A DNA stretch of 64,000 nt from SZUA-365 sp964635845. Its GTDB lineage: Bacteria; Bacteroidota; Ignavibacteria; SZUA-365. Below, in pieces: positions 62,576 through 64,000 of the stretch (positions within the stretch are counted from its first letter, which is position 1; each line of letters begins with the position of its first letter). The position numbers were made by a program, and so were the translations under genes. The notes under the pieces were generated by a model that was given only the letters and a program-made list of their open reading frames with translations, had not been told where the DNA came from and did no database searches. Location: contig CAZWNO010000007.1 of assembly GCA_964635845.1 (NCBI GenBank), forward strand, positions 9,470 through 73,469. Direction: 5' to 3'.

Positions 62576-64000
62576 ATGAGCAAACCATTTCTTGTACGTG
62601 CCTTTCTCGTCGTGGCACTCGTTGTCGGCCTTCTGCCGCAGCTTTTTGCTCAGACCGATCGTGAGGTAAAGAGCAAGCAGTCGGATCTGAAGCGCGAATA
62701 CAACGAGGCTGCGGAGAAAAACCAGATCATCAAGTCGGCCGCGCAGGACAAGCCGCGCGCCACCACCGGCCGCCGCCGCTCATCCGCATCCACCGGCTAC
62801 GACTACACGCAGGTGAAGGGCTATGCGCTGCGCCAGTTCAACGAGCGGCTGGACAAGGTCTTCGCCCGCGCCAACGATCTCGGACTGTTCGAGGAAGAGT
62901 ACCGCGAAGACGGCACCTTCTCCGTTCCCGGCCGTCAGGGCAAGGGCAGCGCGCAGATGCGCAAGGTAGAAGTCTACTACGTCGAATCGACGCCGGAAGA
63001 GCAGGAACAGTATGATGTCGAACCGTTCCAGATCATCGAAGTCTACGTCGAGAAACTCGAGACGCTTCCGCCCGAGGAAACCTCGACGGAATCGGAAGAG
63101 GGCGAACTCGGCCTCGGTTTCGACGCGAGCGCGTCGGAGCCCGTCGCGAAGGGATTCTCGCTGTCGGGAGCGGATCTCGTCAGCGTCCTCCAACTGGTCG
63201 ACGAGCCGCTGTACGACGACATGCTCGCCAAGCGCAGCCAGTCCAGCACGATCGAACTCCCCGAGCGCGGCAGCTGGATGCCCGGCAAGGTCGGACCGTT
63301 CATCGTCATGTCGCAGCGCGAGCTGGAGACCACGACGAGCAGATTCCGCGATTTCTGGAACACCCGTGACACACTCGAAAGCGCGAAGGTCCCGCCGCAG
63401 TTCGATGCCGCCGGCCCCTTTTACACGGGCAGCATCCCGATGTTCTATCCGGAGAACACCAAGGTACGTGTGCGCAATCCGGAAAAGGAACGCCAGATGA
63501 AGATCACGAGCGCGACCTTCATCGGCGACAACGCCGACCAATGGGAAGTGAAGACCAAGCTTCCGAAGGTGCTCGCCGGCAAGGGCGAGACCGACGATAA
63601 AACGGATATCGAGTTCTCATATATCGGCGGATCCAGCTACGAAGTGCTCGGGCAGCTCCTCATCGATGCGAAGGAGGCCAACGTGCAGCAGACCGTCGAG
63701 ATCGTCGCGAATCCGGGGATGTATCCGGCCGACTTCCTGACGATCGACGCATCCCTTGACCGCCTGGAGCTGCGCTCGCCCGCCCGCTCCGGCTTCGCCC
63801 CGAACTGGAAACTTGCGTACACCATCGGCAACGATGAGATCGGTCTCCCGCGCTGGTCGACGGGCATCTCATCGCTCAGCATCGGGTACAAGAACCAGAT
63901 GAGCGTCGGCGTCGTGCTCCCGATGAACATGATCGCCCCCGACATGCCGAGCCCGCTCGCATTCGAGAAGAACCTCCTGTCATCGCCCGGCGGCTACAAT
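62576..64000 (+). CDS. Secreted protein downstream of the second motor pair, 5' part
   Basis: ATG 62576 has AGAGGA upstream and opens a frame of at least 475 codons that is still open at the window end. The signal peptide is PFLVRAFLVVALVVGLLPQLFAQ. A charged helical start (DREVKSKQSDLKREYNEAAEKN) and a basic patch precede a long soluble region with acidic strings (PPEETSTESEEGELG). Later strands (LGQLLIDAKEANVQQTVEIV, LSIGYKNQMSVGVVLPMNMI) look beta-rich, perhaps a barrel. In GldKLMN operons this position belongs to GldN, but I see no GldN motif. Same direction, 62 bases after the GldM-like gene, so probably part of the same complex. Confidence 0.7.
   Translation, partial: MSKPFLVRAFLVVALVVGLLPQLFAQTDREVKSKQSDLKREYNEAAEKNQIIKSAAQDKPRATTGRRRSSASTGYDYTQVKGYALRQFNERLDKVFARANDLGLFEEEYREDGTFSVPGRQGKGSAQMRKVEVYYVESTPEEQEQYDVEPFQIIEVYVEKLETLPPEETSTESEEGELGLGFDASASEPVAKGFSLSGADLVSVLQLVDEPLYDDMLAKRSQSSTIELPERGSWMPGKVGPFIVMSQRELETTTSRFRDFWNTRDTLESAKVPPQFDAAGPFYTGSIPMFYPENTKVRVRNPEKERQMKITSATFIGDNADQWEVKTKLPKVLAGKGETDDKTDIEFSYIGGSSYEVLGQLLIDAKEANVQQTVEIVANPGMYPADFLTIDASLDRLELRSPARSGFAPNWKLAYTIGNDEIGLPRWSTGISSLSIGYKNQMSVGVVLPMNMIAPDMPSPLAFEKNLLSSPGGYN

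Noticed and set aside
1..64000. Prophage, insertion sequence, tRNA or rRNA genes
   Set aside because: No transposase, integrase, phage structural gene, or RNA-gene pattern was found on either strand by reading; a tRNAscan or ISfinder run would settle it.

Overview
The window is a high-GC bacterial chromosome segment from a draft or metagenome-type assembly: it carries two 10-N gaps and one 100-N gap. Gene content points to the Bacteroidota/Chlorobiota (FCB) side of the tree. It has type IX secretion system (T9SS) parts (PorU, PorV, GldL/GldM-like motor proteins), many secreted proteins with FlgD-like or T9SS type A-like C-terminal domains, the Bacteroidota-style bifunctional GlmU variant, and a TAnnTTTG-type promoter before serA. 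GC content and paralogue style suggest a deep, non-Bacteroidia lineage (Ignavibacteria/Kapaibacteriia-like). That placement is inference; no rRNA gene is present to test it.

Layout. 1-9.8 kb: end of a polysaccharide flippase, then porU, porV and a secreted M6-like protein whose HExxH site is lost. 9.9-16 kb: a metallopeptidase/propeller/outer-membrane-barrel fusion (broken by a gap) and a CHASE2-FecR two-gene unit. 16-26 kb: housekeeping genes (GlmU-like, rsmB, ftsH, der, an ABC-2 exporter, dus). 26-31 kb: a DUF2147 protein, a Fur-feoA-feoB iron operon behind a perfect palindrome, a YbbR protein, and a striking non-coding repeat block (three 117-bp units followed by thirteen 9-bp units). 31-35 kb: DUF1015-serA divergent from serC. 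35-48 kb: large secreted T9SS-type proteins, including two diverged head-to-head paralogues, and an M1 peptidase. 48-54 kb: a tight operon trpS-scpA-scpB-rluB-ABC permease-LolA-like-M1. 54-57 kb: HNH nuclease, flippase, sugar epimerase.

57.4-64 kb holds the most interesting block. Two successive GldL/GldM-like motor pairs lie in one direction, followed by a large secreted protein that runs off the window. Each GldL-like protein has a two-helix hairpin with a glutamate in the second helix, and each GldM-like protein has one N-terminal helix and a large periplasmic part. With PorU (sortase) and PorV (shuttle) at the other end of the window and at least five probable cargo proteins between them, the segment suggests a T9SS with a duplicated, diverged energising module.

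A second theme is short tandem repeats (units of 7, 8, 9, 11, 15, 45 and 117 bp) placed at gene ends, in leaders, or in-frame in coding ends. They differ in sequence from site to site. No rRNA, tRNA, CRISPR array, insertion sequence or prophage gene was seen.
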